Origin: Canna indica | Taxonomy: Eukaryota > Streptophyta > Magnoliopsida > Zingiberales > Cannaceae | Reading direction: 5' to 3' | Length of the DNA: 64,000 nucleotides | Assembly (NCBI GenBank): GCA_034359265.1 | Contig: CP136898.1 | Coordinates: 55,851,501 to 55,915,500, forward strand | Shown: positions 36,601 to 49,000 of the stretch, piece by piece | Layout: every line of letters starts with the position of its first letter | Position numbering within the stretch: position 1 is the first letter of the stretch | Program-made: the position numbers and the translations under genes | The notes under the pieces: generated by a model | What the model was told of the DNA's origin: nothing | Databases searched by the model: none | What the model saw: only the letters and a program-made list of their open reading frames with translations

Positions 36601-37013
36601 GACTGATTGAACTTCGGGGTATCTGTTCGAAACGAACAGAAATTTGAGTCGCGAGCGACTCCAGAACATTCACTGTGATGCGAGAAGTTGTTAATCGAGT
36701 TATATTTGATAGACTAATGCAAAGAATTGCACAATTTTTCGAATAGAATCTTGAACGAAGTCGACTGATTGAACTTCGGGGTATCGGTTCGAAACGAACA
36801 GAAATCTGAGTCTCGAGCGACTCCAGAACATTCACTGTGATGGGAGAAGTTGTTAATCGAGTTATTTATGACAAACTAATGCAAAGAATTGCACGCTTTT
36901 TGGAATAGAATCTTCAACGAAGCCGACTGATTGAACTTCATGGTATCGGCTAGAAACGCCCAGCAATCTGAGACGCGAGCGACTCCAGAACATTCACTGT
37001 GATGGGAGAAGTT

Positions 37014-37173
37014 GTTAATCCAGTTAGTTATGACAAACTAATGCAAAGAATTGCACGCTTTTGGAATAAAATCTTGAACGAAGCCGACTAATTGAAGTCG
37101 GGGTATCGGGTCGAATCGATCAGAAATCTGAGTCATGAGCGACTCAAGAACATTCACTGTGATGGGAGAAGTT
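37014..37173. repeat. C-type 160-bp monomer, copy 4
   Basis: 160 bp between successive GTTAAT words; carries GCTTTTGGAATAAAATC, GGGTCGAATCGATC and CTCAAGAAC. It has the extra change GACTAATTGAAG, shared with copy 5. Confidence 0.9.
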
Positions 37174-40100
37174 GTTAATGGAGTTATTTATGACAAACTA
37201 ATGCAAAGAATTGCATGCTTTTTGGAATAGAATCTTCAACGAAGCCGACTGATTGAACTTTAGGGTATCGGCTAGAAACGCCCAGCAATCTGAGTCCCGA
37301 GCGACTCCAGAACATTCACTGTGATGGGAGAAGTTGTTAATCGAGTTATTTATGACAAACTAATGCAAAGAATTGCACGCTTTTTGGAATAGAATCTTCA
37401 ACGAAGTCGACTGATTGAACTTCAGGGTATCGGCTAGAAACGCCCAGCAATCTGAGTCCCGAGCGACTCCAGAACATTCACTGTGATGGGAGAAGTTGTT
37501 AACCGAGTTATATTTGAAAGACTAATGCAAAGAATTGCACAATTTTTCGAATAGAATCTTGAACGAAGCCGACTGATTGAACTTCGGGGTATCGGTTCGA
37601 AACGAACAGAAATCTGAGTTGCGAGGGACTCCAGAACATTCACTGTGATGGGAGAAGTTGTTAATCGAGTTATTTATGACAAACTAATGCAAAGAATTGC
37701 ATGCTTTTCGGAATAGAATCTTCAACGAAGCCGACTGATTGAACTTCAGGGTATCGGCTAGAAACGCCCAGCAATCTGAGTCTCGAGCGAATCCAGAACA
37801 TTCACTGTGATGGGAGAAGTTGTTAATCGAGTTATATTTGATAGACTAATGCAAAGAATTGCACAATTTTTCGAATAGAATCTTGAACGAAGCCGACTGA
37901 TTGAACTTCGGGGTATCGGTTCGAAACGAACAGAAATCTGAGTCGCGAGCGACTCCAGAACATTCACTGTGATGCGAGAAGTTGTTAATCGAGTTATATT
38001 TGATAGACTAATGCAAAGAATTGCACAATTTTTCGAATAGAATCTTGAACGAGGCCGACTGATTGAACTTCGGGGTATCGGTTCGAAACGAACAGAAATC
38101 TGAGTCGCGAGCGACTCCAGAACATTCACTGTGATGGGAGAAGTTGTTAATCGAGTTATTTATGACAAACTAATGCAAAGAATTGCACGCTTTTTGGAAT
38201 AGAATCTTCAACGAAGCCGACTGATTGAACTTCAGGGTATCGGCTAGAAACGCCCAGCAATCTGAGTCCCGAGCGACTCCAGAACATTCACTGTGATGGG
38301 AGAAGTTGTTAACCGAGTTATATTTGATAGACTAATGCAAAGAATTGCACAATTTTTCGAATAGAATCTTGAACGAAGCCGACTGATTGAACTTCGGGGT
38401 ATCGGTTCGAAACGAACAGAAATCTGAGTTGCGAGGGACTCCAGAACATTCACTGTGATGGGAGAAGTTGTTAATCGAGTTATTTATGAGAAACTAATGC
38501 AAAGAATTGCATGCTTTTTGGAATAGAATCTTCAACGAAGCCGACTGATTGAACTTCGGGGTATCGGCTAGAAACGCCCAGCAATCTGAGTCCCGAGCGA
38601 CTCCAGAACATTCACTGTGATGGGAGAAGTTGTTAATCGAGTTATATTTGATAGACTAATGCAAAGAATTGCACAATTTTTCGAATAGAATCTTGAACGA
38701 AGCCGACTGATTGAACTTCGGGGTATCGGTTCGAAACGAACAGAAATCTGAGTCGCGAGCGACTCCAGAACATTCACTGTGATGCGAGAAGTTGTTAATC
38801 GAGTTATATTTGATAGACTAATGCAAAGAATTGCACAATTTTTCGAATAGAATCTTGAACGAAGCCGACTGATTGAACTTCGGGGTATCGGTTCGAAACG
38901 AACAGAAATACGAGTCGCGAGCGACTCCAGAACATTCACTGTGATGCGAGAAGTTGTTAATCGAGTTATATTTGATAGACTAATGCAAAGAATTACACAA
39001 TTTTTCGAATAGAATCTTGAACGAAGCCGACTGATTGAACTTCGGGGTATCGGTTCGAAACGAACAGAAATCTGAGTCGCGAGCGACTCCAGAACATTCA
39101 CTGTGATGGGAGAAGTTGTTAATCGAGTTATTTATGACAAACTAATGCAAAGAATTGCACGCTTTTTGGAATAGAATCTTCAACGAAGTCGACTGATTGA
39201 ACTTCAGGGTATCGGCTAGAAACGCCCAGCAATCTGAGTCCCGAGCGACTCCAGAACATTCACTGTGATGGGAGAAGTTGTTGATCGAGTTATATTTGAT
39301 AGACTAATGCAAAGAATTGCATAATTTTTCGAATAGAATCTTGAACGAAGCCGACTGATTGAACTTCGGGGTATCGGTTCGAAACGAACAGAAATCTGAG
39401 TCGCGAGCGACTCCAGAACATTCACTGTGATGCGAGAAGTTGTTAATCGAGTTATATTTGATAGACTAATGCAAAGAATTGCACAATTTTTCGAATAGAA
39501 TCTTGAACGAGGCCGACTGATTGAACTTCGGGGTATCGGTTCGAAACGAACAGAAATCTGAGTCGCGAGCGACTCCAGAACATTCACTGTGATGGGAGAA
39601 GTTGTTAATCGAGTTATTTATGACAAACTAATGCAAAGAATTGCACGCTTTTTGGAATAGAATCTTCAACGAAGCCGACTGATTGAACTTCAGGGTATCG
39701 GCTAGAAACGCCCAGCAATCTGAGTCCCGAGCGACTCCAGAACATTCACTGTGATGGGAGAAGTTGTTAATCGAGTTATATTTGATAGACTAATGCAAAG
39801 AATTGCACAATTTTTCGAATAGAATCTTGAACGAAGCCGACTGATTGAACTTCGGGGTATCGGTTCGAAACGAACAGAAATTTGAGTCGCGAGCGACTCC
39901 AGAACATTCACTGTGATGCGAGAAGTTGTTAATCGAGTTATATTTGATAGACTAATGCAAAGAATTGCACAATTTTTCGAATAGAATCTTGAACGAAGTC
40001 GACTGATTGAACTTCGGGGTATCGGTTCGAAACGAACAGAAATCTGAGTCTCGAGCGACTCCAGAACATTCACTGTGATGGGAGAAGTTGTTAATCGAGT

Positions 40101-40251
40101 TATTTATGACAAACTAATGCAAAGAATTGCACGCTTTTTGGAATAGAATCTTCAACGAAGCCGACTGATTGAACTTCATGGTATCGGCTAGAAACGCCCA
40201 GCAATCTGAGACGCGAGCGACTCCAGAACATTCACTGTGATGGGAGAAGTT

Positions 40252-40411
40252 GTTAATCCAGTTAGTTATGACAAACTAATGCAAAGAATTGCACGCTTTT
40301 GGAATAAAATCTTGAACGAAGCCGACTAATTGAAGTCGGGGTATCGGGTCGAATCGATCAGAAATCTGAGTCATGAGCGACTCAAGAACATTCACTGTGA
40401 TGGGAGAAGTT
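40252..40411. repeat. C-type 160-bp monomer, copy 5
   Basis: Same as copy 4 at a shift of 3238 bp, including GACTAATTGAAG. The following monomer starts GTTAGTGG in place of GTTAATGG, a private change. Confidence 0.9.
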
Positions 40412-41950
40412 GTTAGTGGAGTTATTTATGACAAACTAATGCAAAGAATTGCATGCTTTTTGGAATAGAATCTTCAACGAAGCCGACTGATTGAACTTTA
40501 GGGTATCGGCTAGAAACGCCCAGCAATCTGAGTCCCGAGCGACTCCAGAACATTCACTGTGATGGGAGAAGTTGTTAATCGAGTTATTTATGACAAACTA
40601 ATGCAAAGAATTGCACGCTTTTTGGAATAGAATCTTCAACGAAGTCGACTGATTGAACTTCAGGGTATCGGCTAGAAACGCCCAGCAATCTGAGTCCCGA
40701 GCGACTCCAGAACATTCACTGTGATGGGAGAAGTTGTTAACCGAGTTATATTTGAAAGACTAATGCAAAGAATTGCACAATTTTTCGAATAGAATCTTGA
40801 ACGAAGCCGACTGATTGAACTTCGGGGTATCGGTTCGAAACGAACAGAAATCTGAGTTGCGAGGGACTCCAGAACATTCACTGTGATGGGAGAAGTTGTT
40901 AATCGAGTTATTTATGACAAACTAATGCAAAGAATTGCATGCTTTTCGGAATAGAATCTTCAACGAAGCCGACTGATTGAACTTCAGGGTATCGGCTAGA
41001 AACGCCCAGCAATCTGAGTCTCGAGCGAATCCAGAACATTCACTGTGATGGGAGAAGTTGTTAATCGAGTTATATTTGATAGACTAATGCAAAGAATTGC
41101 ACAATTTTTCGAATAGAATCTTGAACGAAGCCGACTGATTGAACTTCGGGGTATCGGTTCGAAACGAACAGAAATCTGAGTCGCGAGCGACTCCAGAACA
41201 TTCACTGTGATGCGAGAAGTTGTTAATCGAGTTATATTTGATAGACTAATGCAAAGAATTGCACAATTTTTCGAATAGAATCCTGAACGAAGCCGACTGA
41301 TTGAACTTCGGGGTATCGGTTCGAAACGAACAGAAGTCTGAGTCGCGAGCGCCTCCAGAACATTCACTGTGATGGGAGAAGTTGTTAATCGAGTTATTTA
41401 TGACAAACTAATGCAAAGAATTGCACGCTTTTTGGAATAGAATCTTCAACGAAGCCGACTGATTGAACTTCAGGGTATCGGCTAGAAACGCCCAGCAATC
41501 TGAGTCCCGAGCGACTCCAGAACATTCACTGTGATGGGAGAAGTTGTTAATCGAGTTATTTATGACAAACTAATGCAAAGAATTGCACGCTTTTTGGAAT
41601 AGAATCTTTAACGAAGCCGACTGATTGAACTTTAGGGTATCGGCTAGAAACGCCCAGCAATCTGAGTCCCGAGCGACTCCAGAACATTCACTGTGATGGG
41701 AGAAGTTGTTAATCGAGTTCTTTATGACAAACTAATGCAAAGAATTGCACGCTTTTTGGAATAGAATCTTCAACGAAGTCGACTGATTGAACTTCAGGGT
41801 ATCGGCTAGAAACGCCCAGCAATCTGAGTCCCGAGCGACTCCAGAACATTCACTGTGATGGGAGAAGTTGTTAACCGAGTTATATTTGAAAGACTAATGC
41901 AAAGAATTGCACAATTTTTCGAATAGAATCTTGAACGAAGCCGACTGATT

Positions 41951-41970
41951 GAACTTCGGGAGTTATGACA
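41951..41970. other. Array junction: A/B array joined to A-only array with 83-bp register loss
   Basis: A B monomer stops after GAACTTCGGG (41951-41960) and continues as AGTTATGACAAACAAATGC (from 41961), a word of the right-hand HOR core (compare 56379). The interval between AATCTGAG at 41821 and 42062 is 241 bp, which is two monomers minus 83 bp. Left of the joint B and C monomers are common; right of it none is seen. The 285-bp minus-strand open frame 41806-42090 merely spans this joint. Confidence 0.9.
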
Positions 41971-43080
41971 AACAAATGCAAAGAATTGCACGCTTTTTGG
42001 AATAGAATCTTCAACGAAGCCGACTGATTGAACTTTAGGGTATCGGCTAGAAACGCCCAGCAATCTGAGTCCCGAGCGACTCCAGAACATTCAATGTGAT
42101 TGGAGAAGTTGTTAATCGAGTTATTTATGACAAACTAATGCAAATAATTGCACGCTTTTTGGAATAGAATCTTCAACGAAGCCGACTGATTGAACTTCAG
42201 GGTATCGGCTAGAAACGCCCAGCAATGTGAGTCGCGAGCGACTCCAGAACATTCACTGTGATGGGAGAAGTTGTTAATCGAGTTATTTATGACAAACTAA
42301 TGCAAAGAATTGCACACTTTTTGGAATAGAATCTTCAACGAAGCCGACAGATTGATCTTCACGGTATCGGCTAGAAATGCCCAGTAATCTGAGTCCCGAG
42401 CGACTCCAGAACATTCACTGTGATGGGAGAAGTTGTTATTCGAGTTATTTATGACAAACTAATGCAAAGAATTGCACGCTTTTTGGAATAGAATCTTCAA
42501 CGAAGTCGACTGATTGAACTTCAGGGTATCGGCTAGAAACGCCCAGCAATCTGAGTCCCGAGCGACTCCAGAACATTCACTGTGATGGGAGAAGTTGTTA
42601 ATATAGTTAGTTATGACAAACTAATTCAAAGAATTGCACGCTTTTTGGAATAGAATCTTCAACGAAGCCGACTGATTGAACTTTAGGGTATCGGCTAGAA
42701 ACGCCCAGCAATCTGAGTCGCGAGCGACTGCAGAACATTCACTGTGATGGGAGAAGTTGTTAATCGAGTTATTTATGACAAACTAATGCAAAGAATTGCA
42801 CGCTTTTTGGAATAGAATCTTCAACGAAGTCGACTGATTGAACTTCAGGGTATCGGCTAGAAACGCCCAGCAATCTGAGTCCCGAGCGACTCCAGAACAT
42901 TCACTGTGATGGGAGAAGTTGTTAATCTAGTTAGTTATGACAAACTAATGCAAATAATTGCACGCTTTTTGGAATAGAATCTTCAACGAAGCCGACAGAT
43001 TGATCTTCACGGTATCGGCTAGAAATGCCCAGTAATCTGAGTCCCGAGCGACTCCAGAACATTCACTGTGATGGGAGAAG

Positions 43081-46000
43081 TTGTTATTCGAGTTATTTAT
43101 GACAAACTAATGCAAAGAATTGCACGCTTTTTGGAATAGAATCTTCAACGAAGTCGACTGATTGAACTTCAGGGTATCGGCTAGAAACGCCCAGCAATCT
43201 GAGTCCCGAGCGACTCCAGAACATTCACTGTGATGGGAGAAGTTGTTAATGTAGTTAGTTATGACAAACTAATGCAAAGAATTGCACGCTTTTTGGAATA
43301 AAATCTTCAACGAAGCCGACTGATTGAACTTTAGGGTATCGGCTAGAAACGCCCAACAATCTGAGTCGCGAGCGACTCCAGAACATTCACTGTGATGGGA
43401 GAAGTTGTTAATCGAGTTATTTATGACAAACTAATGCAAAGAATTGCACGCTTTTTGGAATAGAATCTTCAACGAAGCCGACTGATTGAACTTCATGGTA
43501 TCTGCTAGAAACGCCCAGCAATCTGAGTCGCGAGCGACTCCAGAAAATTCACTGTGATGGGAGAAGTTGTTAATCGAGTTATTTATGACAAACTAATGCA
43601 AAGAATTGCACACTTTTTGGAATAGAATCTTCAACGAAGCCGACAGATTGAACTTCACGGTATCGGCTAGAAATGCCCAGCAATCTGATTCCCGAGCGAC
43701 TCCAGAACATTCACTGTGATGGGAGAAGTTGTTATTCGAGTTATTTATGACAAACTAATGCAAAGAATTGCACGCTTTTTGGAATAGAATCTTCAACGAA
43801 GCCGACTGATTGAACTTCAGGGTATCGGCTAGAAACGCCCAGCAATCTGAGTCGTGAGTGACTCCAGAACATTCACTGTGATGGGAGAAGTTGTTAATCG
43901 AGTTATCTATGACAAACTAATGCAAAGAATTGCACGCTTTTTGGAATAGAATCTTCAACGAAGCCGACAGATTGAACTTCACGGTATCGGCTAGAAATGC
44001 CCAGTAATCTGAGTCCCGAGCGACTCCAGAACATTCACTGTGATGGGAGAAGTTGTTAATATAGTTAGTTATGACAAACTAATGCAAAGAATTGCACGCT
44101 TTTTGGAATAGAATCTTCAACGAAGCCGACTGATTGAACTTTAGGGTATCGGCTAGAAACGCCCAGCAATCTGAGTCGCGATCGACTGCAGAACATTCAC
44201 TGTGATGGGAGAAGTTGTTAATCGAGTTATTTATGACAAACTAATGCAAAGAATTGCACGCTTTTTGGAATAGAATCTTCAACGAAGTCGACTGATTGAA
44301 CTTCAGGGTATCGGCTAGAAACGCCCAGCAATCTGAGTCCCGAGCGACTCCAGAACATTCACTGTGATGGGAGAAGTTGTTAATCTAGTTAGTTATGACA
44401 AACTAATGCAAAGAATTGCACGCTTTTTGGAATAGAATCTTCAACGAAGCCGACTGATTGAACTTTAGGGTATCGGCTAGAAACGCCCAGCAATCTGATT
44501 CCCGAGCGACTCCAGAACATTCACTGTGATGAGAGAAGTTGTTAATATAGTTAGTTATGACAAACTAATGCAAAGAATTGCACGCTTTTTGGAATAGAAT
44601 CTTCAACGAAGCCGACTGATTGAACTTTAGGGTATCGGCTAGAAACGCCCAGCAATCTGAGTCGCAAGCGACTGCAGAACATTCACTGTGATGGGAGAAG
44701 TTGTTAATCGAGTTATTTATGACAAACTAATGCAAAGAATTGCACGCTTTTTGGAATAGAATCTTCAACGAAGTCGACTGATTGAACTTCAGGGTATCGG
44801 CTAGAAACGCCCAGCAATCTGAGTCCCGAGCGACTCCAGAACATTCACTGTGATGGGAGAAGTTGTTAATGTAGTTAGTTATGACAAACTAATGCAAAGA
44901 ATTGCACGCTTTTTGGAATAGAATCTTCAACGAAGCCGACTGATTGAACTTTAGGGTATCGGCTTGAAACGCCCAACAATCTGAGTCGCGAGCGACTCCA
45001 GAACATTCACTGTGATGGGAGAAGTTGTTAATCGAGTTATTTATGACAAACTAATGCAAAGAATTGCACGCTTTTTGGAATAGAATCTTCAACGAAGCCG
45101 ACTGATTGAACTTCATGGTATCTGCTAGAAACGCCCAGCAATCTGAGTCGCGAGCGACTCCAGAAAATTCACTGTGATGGGAGAAGTTGTTAATCGAGTT
45201 ATTTATGACAAACTAATGCAAAGAATTGCACACTTTTTGGAATAGAATCTTCAACGAAGCCGACAGATTGAACTTCACGGTATCGGCTAGAAATGCCCAG
45301 CAATCTGATTCCCGAGCGACTCCAGAACATTCACTGTGATGGGAGAAGTTGTTATTCGAGTTATTTATGACAAACTAATGCAAAGAATTGCACGCTTTTT
45401 GGAATAGAATCTTCAACGAAGCCGACTGATTGAACTTCAGGGTATCGGCTAGAAACGCCCAGCAATCTGAGTCGTGAGTGACTCCAGAACATTCACTGTG
45501 ATGGGAGAAGTTGTTAATCGAGTTATCTATGACAAACTAATGCAAAGAATTGCACGCTTTTTGGAATAGAATCTTCAACGAAGCCGACAGATTGAACTTC
45601 ACGGTATCGGCTAGAAATGCCCAGTAATCTGAGTCCCGAGCGACTCCAGAACATTCACTGTGATGGGAGAAGTTGTTAATCGAGTTATTTATGACAAACT
45701 AATGCAAAGAATTGCACGCTTTTTGGAATAGAATCTTCAACGAAGCCGACTGATTGAACTTCATGGTATCTGCTAGAAACGCCCAGCAATCTGAGTCGCG
45801 AGCGACTCCAGAAAATTCACTGTGATGGGAGAAGTTGTTAATCGAGTTATTTATGACAAACTAATGCAAAGAATTGCACACTTTTTGGAATAGAATCTTC
45901 AACGAAGCCGACAGATTGAACTTCACGGTATCGGCTAGAAATGCCCAGCAATCTGATTCCCGAGCGACTCCAGAACATTCACTGTGATGGGAGAAGTTGT

Positions 46001-49000
46001 TATTCGAGTTATTTATGACAAACTAATGCAAAGAATTGCACGCTTTTTGGAATAGAATCTTCAACGAAGCCGACTGATTGAACTTCAGGGTATCGGCTAG
46101 AAACGCCCAGCAATCTGAGTCGTGAGTGACTCCAGAACATTCACTGTGATGGGAGAAGTTGTTAATCGAGTTATCTATGACAAACTAATGCAAAGAATTG
46201 CACGCTTTTTGGAATAGAATCTTCAACGAAGCCGACAGATTGAACTTCACGGTATCGGCTAGAAATGCCCAGTAATCTGAGTCCCGAGCGACTCCAGAAC
46301 ATTCACTGTGATGGGAGAAGTTGTTAATATAGTTAGTTATGACAAACTAATGCAAAGAATTGCACGCTTTTTGGAATAGAATCTTCAACGAAGCCGACTG
46401 ATTGAACTTTAGGGTATCGGCTAGAAACGCCCAGCAATCTGAGTCGCGATCGACTGCAGAACATTCACTGTGATGGGAGAAGTTGTTAATCGAGTTATTT
46501 ATGACAAACTAATGCAAAGAATTGCACGCTTTTTGGAATAGAATCTTCAACGAAGTCGACTGATTGAACTTCAGGGTATCGGCTAGAAACGCCCAGCAAT
46601 CTGAGTCCCGAGCGACTCCAGAACATTCACTGTGATGGGAGAAGTTGTTAATCTAGTTAGTTATGACAAACTAATGCAAAGAATTGCACGCTTTTTGGAA
46701 TAGAATCTTCAACGAAGCCGACTGATTGAACTTTAGGGTATCGGCTAGAAACGCCCAGCAATCTGATTCCCGAGCGACTCCAGAACATTCACTGTGATGA
46801 GAGAAGTTGTTAATATAGTTAGTTATGACAAACTAATGCAAAGAATTGCACGCTTTTTGGAATAGAATCTTCAACGAAGCCGACTGATTGAACTTTAGGG
46901 TATCGGCTAGAAACGCCCAGCAATCTGAGTCGCAAGCGACTGCAGAACATTCACTGTGATGGGAGAAGTTGTTAATCGAGTTATTTATGACAAACTAATG
47001 CAAAGAATTGCACGCTTTTTGGAATAGAATCTTCAACGAAGTCGACTGATTGAACTTCAGGGTATCGGCTAGAAACGCCCAGCAATCTGAGTCCCGAGCG
47101 ACTCCAGAACATTCACTGTGATGGGAGAAGTTGTTAATGTAGTTAGTTATGACAAACTAATGCAAAGAATTGCACGCTTTTTGGAATAGAATCTTCAACG
47201 AAGCCGACTGATTGAACTTTAGGGTATCGGCTTGAAACGCCCAACAATCTGAGTCGCGAGCGACTCCAGAACATTCACTGTGATGGGAGAAGTTGTTAAT
47301 CGAGTTATTTATGACAAACTAATGCAAAGAATTGCACGCTTTTTGGAATAGAATCTTCAACGAAGCCGACTGATTGAACTTCATGGTATCTGCTAGAAAC
47401 GCCCAGCAATCTGAGTCGCGAGCGACTCCAGAAAATTCACTGTGATGGGAGAAGTTGTTAATCGAGTTATTTATGACAAACTAATGCAAAGAATTGCACA
47501 CTTTTTGGAATAGAATCTTCAACGAAGCCGACAGATTGAACTTCACGGTATCGGCTAGAAATGCCCAGCAATCTGATTCCCGAGCGACTCCAGAACATTC
47601 ACTGTGATGGGAGAAGTTGTTATTCGAGTTATTTATGACAAACTAATGCAAAGAATTGCACGCTTTTTGGAATAGAATCTTCAACGAAGCCGACTGATTG
47701 AACTTCAGGGTATCGGCTAGAAACGCCCAGCAATCTGAGTCGTGAGTGACTCCAGAACATTCACTGTGATGGGAGAAGTTGTTAATCGAGTTATCTATGA
47801 CAAACTAATGCAAAGAATTGCACGCTTTTTGGAATAGAATCTTCAACGAAGCCGACAGATTGAACTTCACGGTATCGGCTAGAAATGCCCAGTAATCTGA
47901 GTCCCGAGCGACTCCAGAACATTCACTGTGATGGGAGAAGTTGTTAATATAGTTAGTTATGACAAACTAATGCAAAGAATTGCACGCTTTTTGGAATAGA
48001 ATCTTCAACGAAGCCGACTGATTGAACTTTAGGGTATCGGCTAGAAACGCCCAGCAATCTGAGTCGCGATCGACTGCAGAACATTCACTGTGATGGGAGA
48101 AGTTGTTAATCGAGTTATTTATGACAAACTAATGCAAAGAATTGCACGCTTTTTGGAATAGAATCTTCAACGAAGTCGACTGATTGAACTTCAGGGTATC
48201 GGCTAGAAACGCCCAGCAATCTGAGTCCCGAGCGACTCCAGAACATTCACTGTGATGGGAGAAGTTGTTAATCTAGTTAGTTATGACAAACTAATGCAAA
48301 GAATTGCACGCTTTTTGGAATAGAATCTTCAACGAAGCCGACTGATTGAACTTTAGGGTATCGGCTAGAAACGCCCAGCAATCTGATTCCCGAGCGACTC
48401 CAGAACATTCACTGTGATGAGAGAAGTTGTTAATATAGTTAGTTATGACAAACTAATGCAAAGAATTGCACGCTTTTTGGAATAGAATCTTCAACGAAGC
48501 CGACTGATTGAACTTTAGGGTATCGGCTAGAAACGCCCAGCAATCTGAGTCGCAAGCGACTGCAGAACATTCACTGTGATGGGAGAAGTTGTTAATCGAG
48601 TTATTTATGACAAACTAATGCAAAGAATTGCACGCTTTTTGGAATAGAATCTTCAACGAAGTCGACTGATTGAACTTCAGGGTATCGGCTAGAAACGCCC
48701 AGCAATCTGAGTCCCGAGCGACTCCAGAACATTCACTGTGATGGGAGAAGTTGTTAATATAGTTAGTTATGACAAACTAATTCAAAGAATTGCACGCTTT
48801 TTGGAATAGAATCTTCAACGAAGCCGACTGATTGAACTTTAGGGTATCGGCTAGAAACGCCCAGCAATCTGAGTCGCGAGCGACTGCAGAACATTCACTG
48901 TGATGGGAGAAGTTGTTAATCGAGTTATTTATGACAAACTAATGCAAAGAATTGCACGCTTTTTGGAATAGAATCTTCAACGAAGTCGACTGATTGAACT

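Larger units (their letters stand above)
36355..41280. repeat. 3238-bp duplication (20 monomers including one C), about 1.5 copies
   Basis: Double B runs at 36464 and 39702, C monomers at 37014 and 40252, and single B monomers at 37434 and 40672 are all 3238 bp apart (20 x 162 minus 2). The first copy also contains 37758-39587, which resembles the 1458/2592-bp HORs. From about 41280 to 41960 the sequence instead follows 34642-35322 (shift 6638), with shared GAATCCTGAACG and GCGCCTCC. Confidence 0.85.
7697..41960. repeat. Main satellite array with interleaved A and B monomers (about 211 monomers)
   Basis: Uninterrupted 162-bp head-to-tail monomers. B monomers occur singly or in runs of two or three, separated by one to three A monomers. 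A and B differ at about 15 of 162 positions, clustered in TTATTTATGACAAAC/TTATATTTGATAGAC, CGCTTTTTGG/AATTTTTCG and GGCTAGAAACGCCCAGC/GGTTCGAAACGAACAGA. Because 162 is divisible by three, B runs give minus-strand open frames of 69, 123 or 177 residues that end at the TAG in CTAGCC of the next A monomer; these are not genes. Similar length and HOR organisation are seen in many plant centromeric satellites, but that role is not proven here. Confidence 0.97.

Noticed and set aside
347..41800. Dozens of minus-strand open frames of 69, 123 and 177 residues beginning NVLESLATQISVRF
   Set aside because: They are translations of one, two or three B monomers of a non-coding satellite; length steps are 54 residues (162 bp), most start at GTG rather than ATG, and all end at the TAG of the neighbouring A monomer.
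41806..42090. 94-residue minus-strand frame different from the other satellite frames
   Set aside because: It simply reads across the 83-bp deletion joint at 41960 and joins two satellite frames.
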